Part shown: positions 54,995-63,199 of the stretch, in pieces
Numbering within the stretch: the first letter of the stretch is position 1
Layout of the letters: the number at the start of each line of letters is the position of its first letter
Origin: Paenibacillus sp. G2S3
GTDB lineage: Bacteria > Bacillota > Bacilli > Paenibacillales > Paenibacillaceae
NCBI RefSeq assembly: GCF_030123105.1
Contig: NZ_CP126095.1
Span: 2,604,001-2,668,000, forward strand
DNA length: 64,000 nucleotides
Direction of reading: 5' to 3'
Made by a program: the position numbers and the translations under genes
The notes under the pieces: model-generated
Databases searched by the model: none
What the model was told of the DNA's origin: nothing
The model's input: only the letters and a program-made list of their open reading frames with translations

Positions 54995-56209
54995 TTAAGC
55001 CACTTTCTCTTTACGTTCTGCTACATAACAAGCAATTCCAAGTACCAGACCGAGTCCTACCAGAACGGCACCGACCCATGGCAGCGAAGTAATCGCAAGA
55101 TGAGAAATGACCCAGCCACCAATGAAGGCACCTGTTGCGTTTCCGAGATTACCTGCGGAATGACTGGTCGTTGAAGCTAGTGCGGGAGCGGCCTGAGCCA
55201 GACTCATAATCCGTATTTGTAATCCTGGCATGACCGCGAAGGAAACCATACCCCAGAAGAATATTGTAATTACAGCAGCGATTGGACTATGCATCGTAAA
55301 GGAGAAGATCGTAAGAATAACACTCACTGCAAAATAAAGTCCCACGAGAGAAGGCATCAGCTTCCAATCTGCAAGCTTCCCGCCAACGATATTCCCGATG
55401 GTTACACCACAGCCGAAAAGAACTAAAATCCATGTCACGCTATGCTCGGCAAAGCCGGTAACTTCCATAAGCAATGGTGCTATATAAGTGAACACCGTGA
55501 ACAAGCTGGCGTTACCAAGCGCTCCGATCAGTAGGAATAGAAGCAATTTAGGATTAGCTAGCGCAGAAATTTGCTGGATTACACTAGCAGGTTTGTCTTG
55601 TTTAATCTTTGGAATGAAAATAAGAATGCCGATTAGTGCTGCGACGCCCATGACTGCAATCGCAGCAAATGAGGCCCGCCAGCCCATATTTTGTCCAATA
55701 AATGTCCCTAGAGGAACACCGACGATATTAGCAATCGTTAGACCCGCCATCATAATGGAAACGGCTCCGGCCCGCCTATTGGGCTTGACCAGATTAGAAG
55801 CGATCACTGCGCCAACGCCAAAGAAAGTCCCGTGTGTCAAAGCTGTAATGATACGGGCTACCATTAGAACGGCATAGTTTGGAGCAAATACAGAGATTCC
55901 GTTGCCTAGAATAAATAAAACCATGAGCAGGCATAACAGTTTCTTTTGCGGAATTCGTTGCGTAAGGATGGTTAGAATAGGAGCACCGACGGCTACCCCA
56001 AGGGCATACATCGTGATGAGCTGGCCTGCCGTTGAAATACTAACCTGTAAATCCTTGGCGACATTTGGTAAAATACCCATGATGACAAATTCAGTCATTC
56101 CAATCGCAAAAGCGCCTACCGTAAGCGAAAGAATAGAGATGGGGAAAGGTTCTTTGCGTGTTTTTTCCACACGGGCTGGTTCCTTGTTGAGGTTTGGAAT
56201 TGCGTTCAT
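54995..56209 (-). CDS. MFS transporter (DHA1 family, drug/metabolite efflux)
   Basis: 404 residues from ATG 56209; a TTG at 56224 is the alternative and neither has an ideal site. Twelve hydrophobic helices. The antiporter motif C/G-rich helix 5 region (GLTIANIVGVPLGTFIGQNMGWR) and helix 1 (GMTEFVIMGILPNVA) are typical of DHA1 exporters such as PbuE or AraJ. Substrate unknown. The gene is convergent with the methyltransferase and divergent from the GyrI-like gene. Confidence 0.88.
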   Translation of the reverse strand: MNAIPNLNKEPARVEKTRKEPFPISILSLTVGAFAIGMTEFVIMGILPNVAKDLQVSISTAGQLITMYALGVAVGAPILTILTQRIPQKKLLCLLMVLFILGNGISVFAPNYAVLMVARIITALTHGTFFGVGAVIASNLVKPNRRAGAVSIMMAGLTIANIVGVPLGTFIGQNMGWRASFAAIAVMGVAALIGILIFIPKIKQDKPASVIQQISALANPKLLLFLLIGALGNASLFTVFTYIAPLLMEVTGFAEHSVTWILVLFGCGVTIGNIVGGKLADWKLMPSLVGLYFAVSVILTIFSFTMHSPIAAVITIFFWGMVSFAVMPGLQIRIMSLAQAAPALASTTSHSAGNLGNATGAFIGGWVISHLAITSLPWVGAVLVGLGLVLGIACYVAERKEKVA

Positions 56210-56382
56210 GGTGCCGATGTTCAACCTTTCTTATGTCTGTAATGAAGCTCCACCCTTATTAAGATGATAGATCCGACATGTAGTACTGCTTTATATTATT
56301 TAGTTTTCTGAAATTATTTTCAAGAGAAATATTTATTTCAGATATTTTTCATTTTAATAATCATTGAAGGGATGGATTGTTC

Positions 56383-56829
56383 ATGATGGATGAAGCCCAA
56401 GTCCAAGTTCTTGAATTACCGGAAATGAAGCTGATAGGCTTGAGTATTACTTCTTCTTTTGTAGGGCACGAGCCGGAAAGAGTGGAAGCGATGAAGCGAG
56501 AATTTAATAGTAGAAAAGATGAAATCAGCAATATCATTCACCCTGAACGATACCTTAGTCCACATTTTACTTCGGAGAATTTATTTACCTATATGATCTG
56601 TATGGAAGTGGAGGAACTCACGAATGTTCCTGAAGGGATGCTTGGTTTTACGATCCCGGCCCATCGGTATGTCCAGGTGAAATCCAAAGGCGATCCTTAT
56701 GAGGTTCTTCATACTTATGTGAGAGAAAATGGTTTGCAGAGTAATGATCGTGCATTGGCTATAGAAATCTACCAGTTTAGTAATCCTACGTGGCCTGATG
56801 AGGTTGATGTGTACATTCCATTGCGATGA
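56383..56829 (+). CDS. GyrI-like effector-binding domain protein
   Basis: 148 residues from ATG 56383 (AAGGGATGG upstream; ATG 56386 also possible). The pattern LPEMKLIGLSITSSF...YMICMEVEE...VPEGMLGFTIPAHRYVQ...EIYQFSN is that of the GyrI-like / AraC effector-binding domain, here stand-alone. Such domains bind small cationic or aromatic molecules. Its stop overlaps the phosphotransferase start (ATGA). Confidence 0.8.
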   Translation: MMDEAQVQVLELPEMKLIGLSITSSFVGHEPERVEAMKREFNSRKDEISNIIHPERYLSPHFTSENLFTYMICMEVEELTNVPEGMLGFTIPAHRYVQVKSKGDPYEVLHTYVRENGLQSNDRALAIEIYQFSNPTWPDEVDVYIPLR

Positions 56830-57788
56830 GAAACAACTATAAGCAAGCAGCTTTGATGGCGCTTCAGCACTTTGACCTCGATTGGACGCAGATTCGTTTT
56901 AACCAACTATCGGACACCTGTACCTTTGTAATAGAGACGAATAAAGAAGGAACTTTTTTGCTGCGCCTTCATTCGGGGAGATCCAAAGAGGAAATTAACT
57001 CCGAAATTGCGTGGCTGGAGCTTTTGAAGAGTAAAATCGATGTGCCCCTGCCAAAAGGTGTTCATGATCGCACTGGTTCTGTTACATTCAAAGTGGAGCA
57101 AGCTAAGGGGGAAGGTGTATATGCATCGTTAATGCGCTGGGTTGAAGGCGAACATGCGAACGAAAAACTTACGGAAGAACAAATTTACAAAGAAGGCGTA
57201 CTATTAGCCAAGCTACATAAAGCGGCACAGGAGCTTGAGTTACCCCCAGGCTTTAATCGTCCCGTGTGGGATGAACATAGCTTTAGAAAAGCGATGATTC
57301 GTTTAAAACTGCACTACCATAGTTTTCTTACGGATGATGAGTTCGTGCTGTATCAGTCTGCGGCTGAGCAATTATACGGCTGGTTAAGCAAGCAGCATAA
57401 CAAGAAGAACAGAAGGACTTATGGGGTTATCCATGGTGATCTACATCAAGGGAATATCATATTTCACCAAGGCGATCCTCGAGCGATTGATTTTGGAAGA
57501 TGTGGCTGGGGCTATTATCTTTATGATGTTGCACATACGATTTTGGGAATATATCCTCTGCAAAGAGAACTAGTCATCAAGGGGTACGAGAGTGTTAGCA
57601 AGCTTGATGGAGAGTGGGTTCAGACGTTGGAGAATTTTACGGTCATGGTTATGATCGAAAATTATTGCCATCATGCACCTGATCCCAGAGAAACCGAGGG
57701 TCTGAAGGCAGAACAGCCTTATGCGCAAGCGATCCTAAGGAATTATCTGAAGGGAGATCCCTTTCTTTTTAATACAATTGAGATTTAG
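56826..57788 (+). CDS. APH-like phosphotransferase
   Basis: 320 residues. HGDLHQGNI (catalytic Asp and Asn) and IDFGRCGWGYYLYD (metal Asp) give the aminoglycoside phosphotransferase/choline-kinase fold; EINSEIAWLELL and WLEG-like hinge regions agree. Substrate unknown; homologues include spore-associated CotS/Srk-like kinases. Coupled by ATGA to the GyrI-like gene, so ligand binding and phosphorylation may go together (inference). Confidence 0.82.
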   Translation: MRNNYKQAALMALQHFDLDWTQIRFNQLSDTCTFVIETNKEGTFLLRLHSGRSKEEINSEIAWLELLKSKIDVPLPKGVHDRTGSVTFKVEQAKGEGVYASLMRWVEGEHANEKLTEEQIYKEGVLLAKLHKAAQELELPPGFNRPVWDEHSFRKAMIRLKLHYHSFLTDDEFVLYQSAAEQLYGWLSKQHNKKNRRTYGVIHGDLHQGNIIFHQGDPRAIDFGRCGWGYYLYDVAHTILGIYPLQRELVIKGYESVSKLDGEWVQTLENFTVMVMIENYCHHAPDPRETEGLKAEQPYAQAILRNYLKGDPFLFNTIEI

Positions 57789-57802
57789 CGTATAAAAATA
57801 GG

Positions 57803-57841
57803 GCCTCATTGGGGAATTTATAAAAAGTTCCCTAAGGAGGC
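57803..57841 (+). promoter_or_regulatory. hairpin that can mask the ribosome site of the DUF3888 gene
   Basis: GCCTCATTGGGGAA (57803-57816) pairs imperfectly with TTCCCTAAGGAGGC (57828-57841), which contains AAGGAGG, the site of ATG 57849. Confidence 0.45.
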
Positions 57842-57848
57842 TATTTTG

Positions 57849-58334
57849 ATGAAAAAAAGCTGGATTGCTCCTCTTCTTATCGCAGTCATGCTCTTGCTGG
57901 GTCAACAACCTTGCTCCGCTATTGGGTTAGTTCAACCACAATCCGAGGCTCCGTCCAGAGCTGAATCGGAACCGAAGCTTCCAGATCAGGATTCGCGCGA
58001 GCTCATGTACAAAGACACTCTGATGCTCTTTCTTTTACCCCATATTGAGAAAAAAATGGCTGAGATTTATGCGCCTCTTCTAACGATAACTCCGACAGTG
58101 TATCCTTATTTAGTAGATGTTACAGATATGAAGCGAGTGAATGGGTTTCGACGGTTTGATTTCTTAATTACACTCAACATACACCCTACAGTAGGTCCAC
58201 ATCTATCCGTTGGAGAGGATACTATGACTTTTAGAATCACTCCGGGTCCTAAGGTGAAGTTAGAATCATTCAAGCATTTGAGAGACCCGCGAAAGTCTGA
58301 CCTTACACCAAATTATCAGAATATCTTGAGATAA
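57849..58334 (+). CDS. secreted DUF3888 family protein
   Basis: 161 residues from ATG 57849 (AAGGAGG eight bases upstream). Signal peptide (1-25), a Pro/Ser/Glu-rich linker, then the DUF3888 domain: DTLMLFLLPHIEKKMAEIY and TFRITPGPKVKLESFKH. Function unknown; the family is common in Paenibacillus and Bacillus genomes as exported proteins. A terminator follows. Confidence 0.82.
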   Translation: MKKSWIAPLLIAVMLLLGQQPCSAIGLVQPQSEAPSRAESEPKLPDQDSRELMYKDTLMLFLLPHIEKKMAEIYAPLLTITPTVYPYLVDVTDMKRVNGFRRFDFLITLNIHPTVGPHLSVGEDTMTFRITPGPKVKLESFKHLRDPRKSDLTPNYQNILR

Positions 58335-58346
58335 TATAACCCGGAG

Positions 58347-58379
58347 CCACTTCAATTTATTGGAGTGGTTTTTATTTTT
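58347..58379 (+). terminator. intrinsic terminator of the DUF3888 gene
   Basis: CCACTTCAA pairs with TGGAGTGG around TTTAT, followed by TTTTTATTTTT. Confidence 0.75.
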
Positions 58380-58475
58380 AGAGAGGTAGTGGAATTTTGG
58401 CATGTATGGTATTATGAAAATAACGGATAAATTGATTGAGGTTACTTAATTCAATCAAGTGAGGTGCATAGGTCA

Positions 58476-58778
58476 TTGAACTATAAAGAAATTGAAGACG
58501 ATATCAAAAGTGAAATCAAGGGCAACACCAAACATGATAGCAAGAATAAAGTCAAAGTAGGGGTATCTACGAAAGACGGGCAATTAGGTTTTCTTTTTAC
58601 AAGGGGAGGTCTTCGAGAAGGAGCAGGCAGAAAAAGCATAGGTGTGACTAAGAAGGTATCTTTGACGTTAACAGAGGAAATATGGCAGGAGATTGAAAGC
58701 GCTTGTGTGGATCAGAACTTATCTCGCTCCCAAGTGTTCCGTACTATTATTGAGTCTCATTTTTCAAAGGAATCCTAA
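58476..58778 (+). CDS. ribbon-helix-helix-like small protein
   Basis: 100 residues from TTG 58476, with GAGGTG (58461-58466) at nine bases. An N-terminal charged region is followed by GGLREGAGRKSIGVTKKVSLTLTEE...IWQEIE, the strand and helix pattern of RHH DNA-binding/antitoxin proteins. It ends 17 bases before the broken sliding-clamp gene; the pair may be a mobile or regulatory cassette (inference). Confidence 0.65.
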   Translation: MNYKEIEDDIKSEIKGNTKHDSKNKVKVGVSTKDGQLGFLFTRGGLREGAGRKSIGVTKKVSLTLTEEIWQEIESACVDQNLSRSQVFRTIIESHFSKES

Positions 58779-58795
58779 AGAGAGAGGTGAGTTTT

Positions 58796-59926
58796 TTGCT
58801 ATTCCATGTATCTAAAGATTCACTCAGCGCTGCATTACAGGTTGTATTAAAGGCTGTATCTGCGAATAGCTCCATACCCTTACTCTCGGGAATAAAAATT
58901 CAAGCCCAAGCTAGTGGCCTGATTTTAACAGCAAGTAATATAAGTATGACCATCGAAAATAAGATTCCTGTGGAAATAGAAAAGCTGACAGTGGAAAAAA
59001 CAGGTGAAATTGTTGTACCTGCACGTTACTTCTACGAGATCATCCGTAAGCTTGATTCTGGAAGGATTCGTCTGTAAGTTGTAGAGTCATTAACGCTAAG
59101 CATTCAATCAGAAAATACACGATTTCGTTTGTGTGGAATGGACGCCACAGAGTTTCCTAGAATTCATTACATAGATCATCCGCTTACCCAAAAGATAAGC
59201 ATGAATAATACTCTTTTAAAGCAAATCATAAAGCGGGTTGTTTTTGCTGTCTCCACTTCTGAGACTAGACCCATACTAACAGGAGTTTCTCTACAAATTG
59301 ATAATCATTCGATTAGTGTGAACGCGACGGACGGCATTCGACTTGCACAGCATATCGAGCACTTGGATATTCCTATGGTTACTAGCTTAAATGTTGTCAT
59401 CCCAGGCAGTACCCTATACGATCTTTCTAAAATGTTATCCGAGGGAGAAAACAACACCACCGAAATAGAAATTGGTAATAAGCAGATTAGATTTGTTTCC
59501 AACGGACTAACAGTTCAGTCTGCTCTATTGGAAGGCGCTTACCCATCCATCAAAAACTTAATTCCCCCATCCCACCTCTCCGAAGTCATAGTAAATACAG
59601 GCGTCTTATTACGCGTTGTTGAACGTGTGTCTATATTGGCTGGTGAAAATGTAACGCTAAGTGTACTTCCTGCCCATAAACTTCAATTGATATCCAAGTC
59701 CGCAGAAGTTGGTGATGTTAAGGAGGAGATTCCGCTGGAACAGATGGAAGGTGAATATTTTAAGGTGTCTTTTAATGGGAAGTACTTCAGGGATATCCTT
59801 CGTGCGATAGACAGTGAGAATCTTAGAATAAAGTTTGCTGGGAAGGAAAGACCACTGGTGATACAGCCTGTAGACATGACTTCATCGACTCTTTTCCTAA
59901 TCACACCTATGAGGACACAGGATTGA
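58796..59926 (+). pseudogene. dnaN2: second DNA polymerase III beta-clamp gene (dnaN-like), interrupted by one in-frame stop
   Basis: TTG 58796 with GAGGTGA at five bases gives MLFHVSKDSL, matching the clamp N-terminus. Codons 1-93 run to TAA at 59075-59077 and then continue in the same frame to 59926 with no other stop, including TSETRPILTGV, TATDGIRLA-like and VVIPGSTLYDLSK blocks. The TAA stands where other clamps have Glu (I/V-E-I/V), so GAA to TAA is likely. Reading through, about 376 residues and three clamp domains. Expressed pieces would be a 93-residue N-domain fragment and, from TTG 59129 or later, the rest. Pseudogene, sequencing error or readthrough. Confidence 0.85.
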
Positions 59927-60053
59927 GGATTGCCCAGTGCTCAAACTAACTATGGCGCGAAACTGCGAATCTGTGGTAAGAAGACAAAATCGAGCTTGCT
60001 AAGAAGAGTTCTCTTTGCTGTAAAACATTTCATTAAAACACTTGGAGGATTGA

Positions 60054-60677
60054 ATGATGAATCTGTTTAAAATAGAATCAAAACTGCTGGGGACCGAACG
60101 AATCACTGCATTTTTAGAGGATAATTATGTGAGTATCGGCTACCCGGGAATTGGAGATTTGGAGAACATTAGTATGGAGGAAATCCGTGATCGGTTGCTT
60201 CGTACTTACAAATACAGTGAACTGGAGCTTACAGAACATATGCAAGCCATTCAACTGTTCGTACATACGATGCAGGATGGCGATTATGTGCTGGTGTGTG
60301 ATGGAGATTGGGTACATCTAGGTGATCTTGGCGATTATTTTTACAATGAATTATTTGACGCGTCAGACATCGGTACATGCCATCGACGTGGTGTAACTTG
60401 GTTGAAGAGTCTTCCTATAATCGATCTAAAAGCTGGGATAAAAGAGTTTCTTAGCGACAGTAGTGCGGTTAAACAGTATAAGGGGCCGATGCCTAGTGCT
60501 CGTGTGGATCTGTGGATTACAGGTTCGTCTGATTCAGAGCAAGCGGTGAGTAATCGAGTGCATGTGGATGAAGAGACACTATCTATGGCGCTCGGTATTT
60601 TGAAGGAAGCTCTTGTCAGTGAGGATGCCGAACGACGGGAACGAGCCGCGATTGCAATTCTTCAATATGCTAAGTAG
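60054..60677 (+). CDS. hypothetical protein with PUA/EVE-like domain
   Basis: 207 residues (ATG 60054 or 60057, GGAGG upstream). The block VHTMQDGDYVLVCDGDWVHLGDLGDYFYNELFD...CHRRGVTWLKSLP resembles the EVE/PUA-like readers found in McrB- and Mrr-type restriction systems: a GD-X-VLV strand, a G-D-GDYFY turn and HRR-X-V-X-W. Here no nuclease or AAA+ partner is fused or adjacent, so the role is unclear. The C-terminus is a short alpha-helical repeat (SMALGILKEALVSED). It shares a perfect terminator with the convergent nitroreductase. Confidence 0.6.
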   Translation: MMNLFKIESKLLGTERITAFLEDNYVSIGYPGIGDLENISMEEIRDRLLRTYKYSELELTEHMQAIQLFVHTMQDGDYVLVCDGDWVHLGDLGDYFYNELFDASDIGTCHRRGVTWLKSLPIIDLKAGIKEFLSDSSAVKQYKGPMPSARVDLWITGSSDSEQAVSNRVHVDEETLSMALGILKEALVSEDAERRERAAIAILQYAK

Positions 60678-60710
60678 TGGAGATAGGTTTCAGATACCAT
60701 ATACACATTA

Positions 60711-60754
60711 AAAAGCGTTCCATCCGTGATTCAAACATCGGATGGAACGCTTTT
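60711..60754. terminator. bidirectional perfect terminator
   Basis: AAAAGCGTTCCATCCG (60711-60726) and CGGATGGAACGCTTTT (60739-60754) are exact complements around a 12-base loop; works for both convergent genes. Confidence 0.92.
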
Positions 60755-60784
60755 GACATATTTACTATTATCTTCGTATGGTAC

Positions 60785-61402
60785 TCAGATAAATTCTACG
60801 AATTCATTGACCGGCTTACGATAGCCACGTGGTCTGATCTTATGTTTCTTGTCTTTGCCGATTGTGATCAGCATAACAGGTACCATATGATCGGGTAAAT
60901 TTAAAGTGGATTGAATGGCTTCCGGATCAAAGCCGATCATCGGGCAGGTATCCCAGCCTTTATCTTTGGCAATCAGCATGAAGTGCATGGCAGACAGGGA
61001 GGCATTCCGTATAGCCTCATCTCTTTGGAAAGCATCATTTCCTCTGTATGCATTGTTAATCGTTTCTATCTCAGCATCATAATCCTCTTGACTCATAGCC
61101 CCTAAAGTTTTAAGTCCTCCGAAGATTTCTGGAGCTTTCAGATAAGCATTCTTATCACCGAGTACTACAATTACCGCTGAGGCAGAGTGGATTTTATATT
61201 GACCGTATGCCGCTTTACGAATCTCTTCTTTTAAATTCTCATCAGAAACCACTTTATAATTGGTATGTTGAAGATTATAAGCCGATGGTGCCAATCTGGC
61301 GTACGAGAACATTTCCTCTAGTTCATTCTGAGGGATCTTTACCCCTTCAACAAAATTCATAGCAGACCTGCGGGATTCAATCAAATCTGTAAAAGCGCTC
61401 AT
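60785..61402 (-). CDS. nitroreductase family protein
   Basis: 205 residues, ATG 61402 with GGAGG at eight bases. FMN-binding nitroreductase features: SRRSAMNF near residue 10, LAPSAYNLQ with Ser/Asn, and the later YRKPVNEFVEF. The fold and length match the YdgI/MhqN-type bacterial NAD(P)H nitroreductases. It reduces nitro or quinone compounds. Palindromes in its upstream region are described separately. Confidence 0.88.
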   Translation of the reverse strand: MSAFTDLIESRRSAMNFVEGVKIPQNELEEMFSYARLAPSAYNLQHTNYKVVSDENLKEEIRKAAYGQYKIHSASAVIVVLGDKNAYLKAPEIFGGLKTLGAMSQEDYDAEIETINNAYRGNDAFQRDEAIRNASLSAMHFMLIAKDKGWDTCPMIGFDPEAIQSTLNLPDHMVPVMLITIGKDKKHKIRPRGYRKPVNEFVEFI

Positions 61403-61431
61403 GAGTTATTCCTCCATATGTTATGTATTTG

Positions 61432-61480
61432 CTTGTTAATTATAAACAAGTGATATTTATAAATAAACTAACTATTAGTT
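61432..61480. promoter_or_regulatory. two inverted repeats upstream of the nitroreductase gene
   Basis: CTTGTTAATTATAAACAAG (61432-61450) and AACTAACTATTAGTT (61466-61480) lie about 30-80 bases from the nitroreductase start, a position suited to a MarR/HxlR-type repressor. No regulator gene is adjacent. Confidence 0.4.
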
Positions 61481-61663
61481 ACTAACTCAAAATATCACAG
61501 TTGATTATATTCGTCAATAATTAAATTCACTTCATTTAGATTCAGCTATCTAAGTATTTTGGAGTGTGCGAAGAATAAATACTATGTTGTAAAATATTAG
61601 GATGTAAATTAGGATATTAGGATATGAAAAATTTAAACTTCTTTTATTAATGAAAGGGTGGGA

Positions 61664-62509
61664 ATGTTGAACGATACTAGAGAGCAGTTGATAATAGACC
61701 TGAAAAGAATTGAAGAGAATGATTACGAGCTTAGAAGTGGGGAGCAGCTAGGGGATTATGTGAAGCTGATGCTTGAGTACATAGGAGATCCACTGCCGGA
61801 GCTACGAGATGACTTGATCTATTCTACCTTCTACAAATGGATTAAAGAGAAACAATGGTTTAGAGATGCAGAGCTTCGAGAACTTCTCTTAATTCTCCTA
61901 GACGAGGAGCATTTGTTCTATCACATTGGCAGTAAAGAAGATCAGGCTGTGTTCACAAGAACATTTTCGGTGCTGGTCGTTGCGCTTATTCTTCAGCGGC
62001 ATAGGGAACAGGCTTTTTTAGATAGCGCTGAGTTTACAAATGTGAAGGAAGCTCTGATTAGATATTATGAGGAAGAACAGGATTTACGGGGATTTATGCC
62101 AGAAGAAGGCTGGGCACACGCTGCAGCTCATGGAGCAGATGCTTTGGATGAACTGGTACTCTGCTCGGAGAGTGATGCGCCAATCCGGGAAGAGGTTCTG
62201 GCAGTCATCCAAAGGATGCTTTACAACGAGCAGTACATATTTAGCGACGAAGAAGATGAACGGATCGCTACGATTGTAGCTACAATCGTAGATCATCATT
62301 TACTTCCACAACAGTCTATTGTCGACTGGATCGGCAACTTAGAGCAATGTGGGGGGTGGCCGAGAAGCCGCGGCCAGTACGTTGCTCGTGCGAACACCAA
62401 AAATTTCGTTCGATCTCTGTATTTTAGATTGCTGCCCATGAATAACAATCCGGATATGGTCGAGGCTTTAGTGAAAGCGGAGATGATTTTAAATAAATTT
62501 ACACCCTAA
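61664..62509 (+). CDS. DUF2785 family protein
   Basis: 281 residues from ATG 61664 (AAAGGG upstream; a GTG at 61658 overlaps it). All-helical and soluble; the block GFMPEEGWAHAAAHGADALDEL is typical of DUF2785. Function unknown. Single gene between the nitroreductase and the DUF1641/NDH operon. Confidence 0.78.
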   Translation: MLNDTREQLIIDLKRIEENDYELRSGEQLGDYVKLMLEYIGDPLPELRDDLIYSTFYKWIKEKQWFRDAELRELLLILLDEEHLFYHIGSKEDQAVFTRTFSVLVVALILQRHREQAFLDSAEFTNVKEALIRYYEEEQDLRGFMPEEGWAHAAAHGADALDELVLCSESDAPIREEVLAVIQRMLYNEQYIFSDEEDERIATIVATIVDHHLLPQQSIVDWIGNLEQCGGWPRSRGQYVARANTKNFVRSLYFRLLPMNNNPDMVEALVKAEMILNKFTP

Positions 62510-62578
62510 GTTTTTAATCACCTAAGGTGTATAAATAATATCGAAAATTATGACTAATTTATTTTAATGTAATAAAAA

Positions 62579-62640
62579 TCACAAAACTTTAGAGGAATTC
62601 AAAAACTTTGTGACATTTATAACTTGATAAGTGCTATAAT
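62579..62640 (+). promoter_or_regulatory. promoter with Rex-like half sites for the DUF1641/NDH operon
   Basis: TATAAT at 62635-62640 is a good -10 box. TTGTGA (62608-62613) lies in the -35 region and TCACAA (62579-62584) lies upstream in inverted orientation; both are Rex half sites, though neither has a complete 18-base Rex palindrome. Confidence 0.4.
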
Positions 62641-62716
62641 AGAAATATGGCGTTATAAGTTATTATTTTTTTATTACTATTATGCAGCAAAGTTTATTTG
62701 CAGAGGAGATTCGGAT

Positions 62717-63160
62717 ATGTCAGAAACAATCACTCAAACAACCCCTGAACAAGAATCACCAAAATTAGCTGTCACTCAAGAACAAATGAATGTTCTAGAG
62801 CAGCTATTGAAGCCTGAAGTTCAGGAATCGTTAACTGTCTTAGTGGAACAGTTGCCAAAATTAACAGAGCTTGTCGGCGTGCTCACAAAGTCCTATGACT
62901 TTGTTCAAACTGTCGCTGCGGATGAAGTCTTGAAAAGTGATACGGTAAGTGCAATTAAAGAACTTGCTGAACCTGTTGTGCATTCTGCGAAGAACATGGC
63001 AGCTACAGTGATTGAAGCACAGGACCGTGCGAATGAAAGTAACGATGTGATCGGTGTATTTGGTCTTATGAAGATGATGAAAGATCCTCAAGCACAGAAG
63101 CTTTTCCGTTTCGTAAATGCTTATCTTCAAGTTGCCGGCGAACGCAGTCAGCAGAAATAA
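62717..63160 (+). CDS. DUF1641 family protein
   Basis: 147 residues from ATG 62717 (AGAGGAGA upstream); the open frame extends further up but without a site. The pattern LKPEVQESLTVLVEQLPKLTELV...KMMKDPQAQKLFRFVNAYLQ is DUF1641. Relatives sit beside formate dehydrogenase or NADH dehydrogenase genes. Here the next gene, 39 bases on, is an NDH-2, so it probably serves that enzyme as a small partner protein. Confidence 0.85.
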   Translation: MSETITQTTPEQESPKLAVTQEQMNVLEQLLKPEVQESLTVLVEQLPKLTELVGVLTKSYDFVQTVAADEVLKSDTVSAIKELAEPVVHSAKNMAATVIEAQDRANESNDVIGVFGLMKMMKDPQAQKLFRFVNAYLQVAGERSQQK

Positions 63161-63199
63161 TATTTTTTATATCTCATTCGTAAGGACGGAGGAAACATC

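Noticed and set aside
55488..55877. Plus-strand frame of 129 codons in the MFS gene
   Set aside because: Overlaps the transporter entirely; hydrophobic composition is a mirror of its helices.
58796..59077. Short clamp gene as an independent small protein
   Set aside because: It is the N-terminal third of a beta-clamp and the same frame continues after one stop codon, so a broken gene is the simpler reading.
61432..61450. Possible CRISPR or IS end repeat
   Set aside because: A single 19-base palindrome with no copies or transposase; treated as a regulatory candidate.
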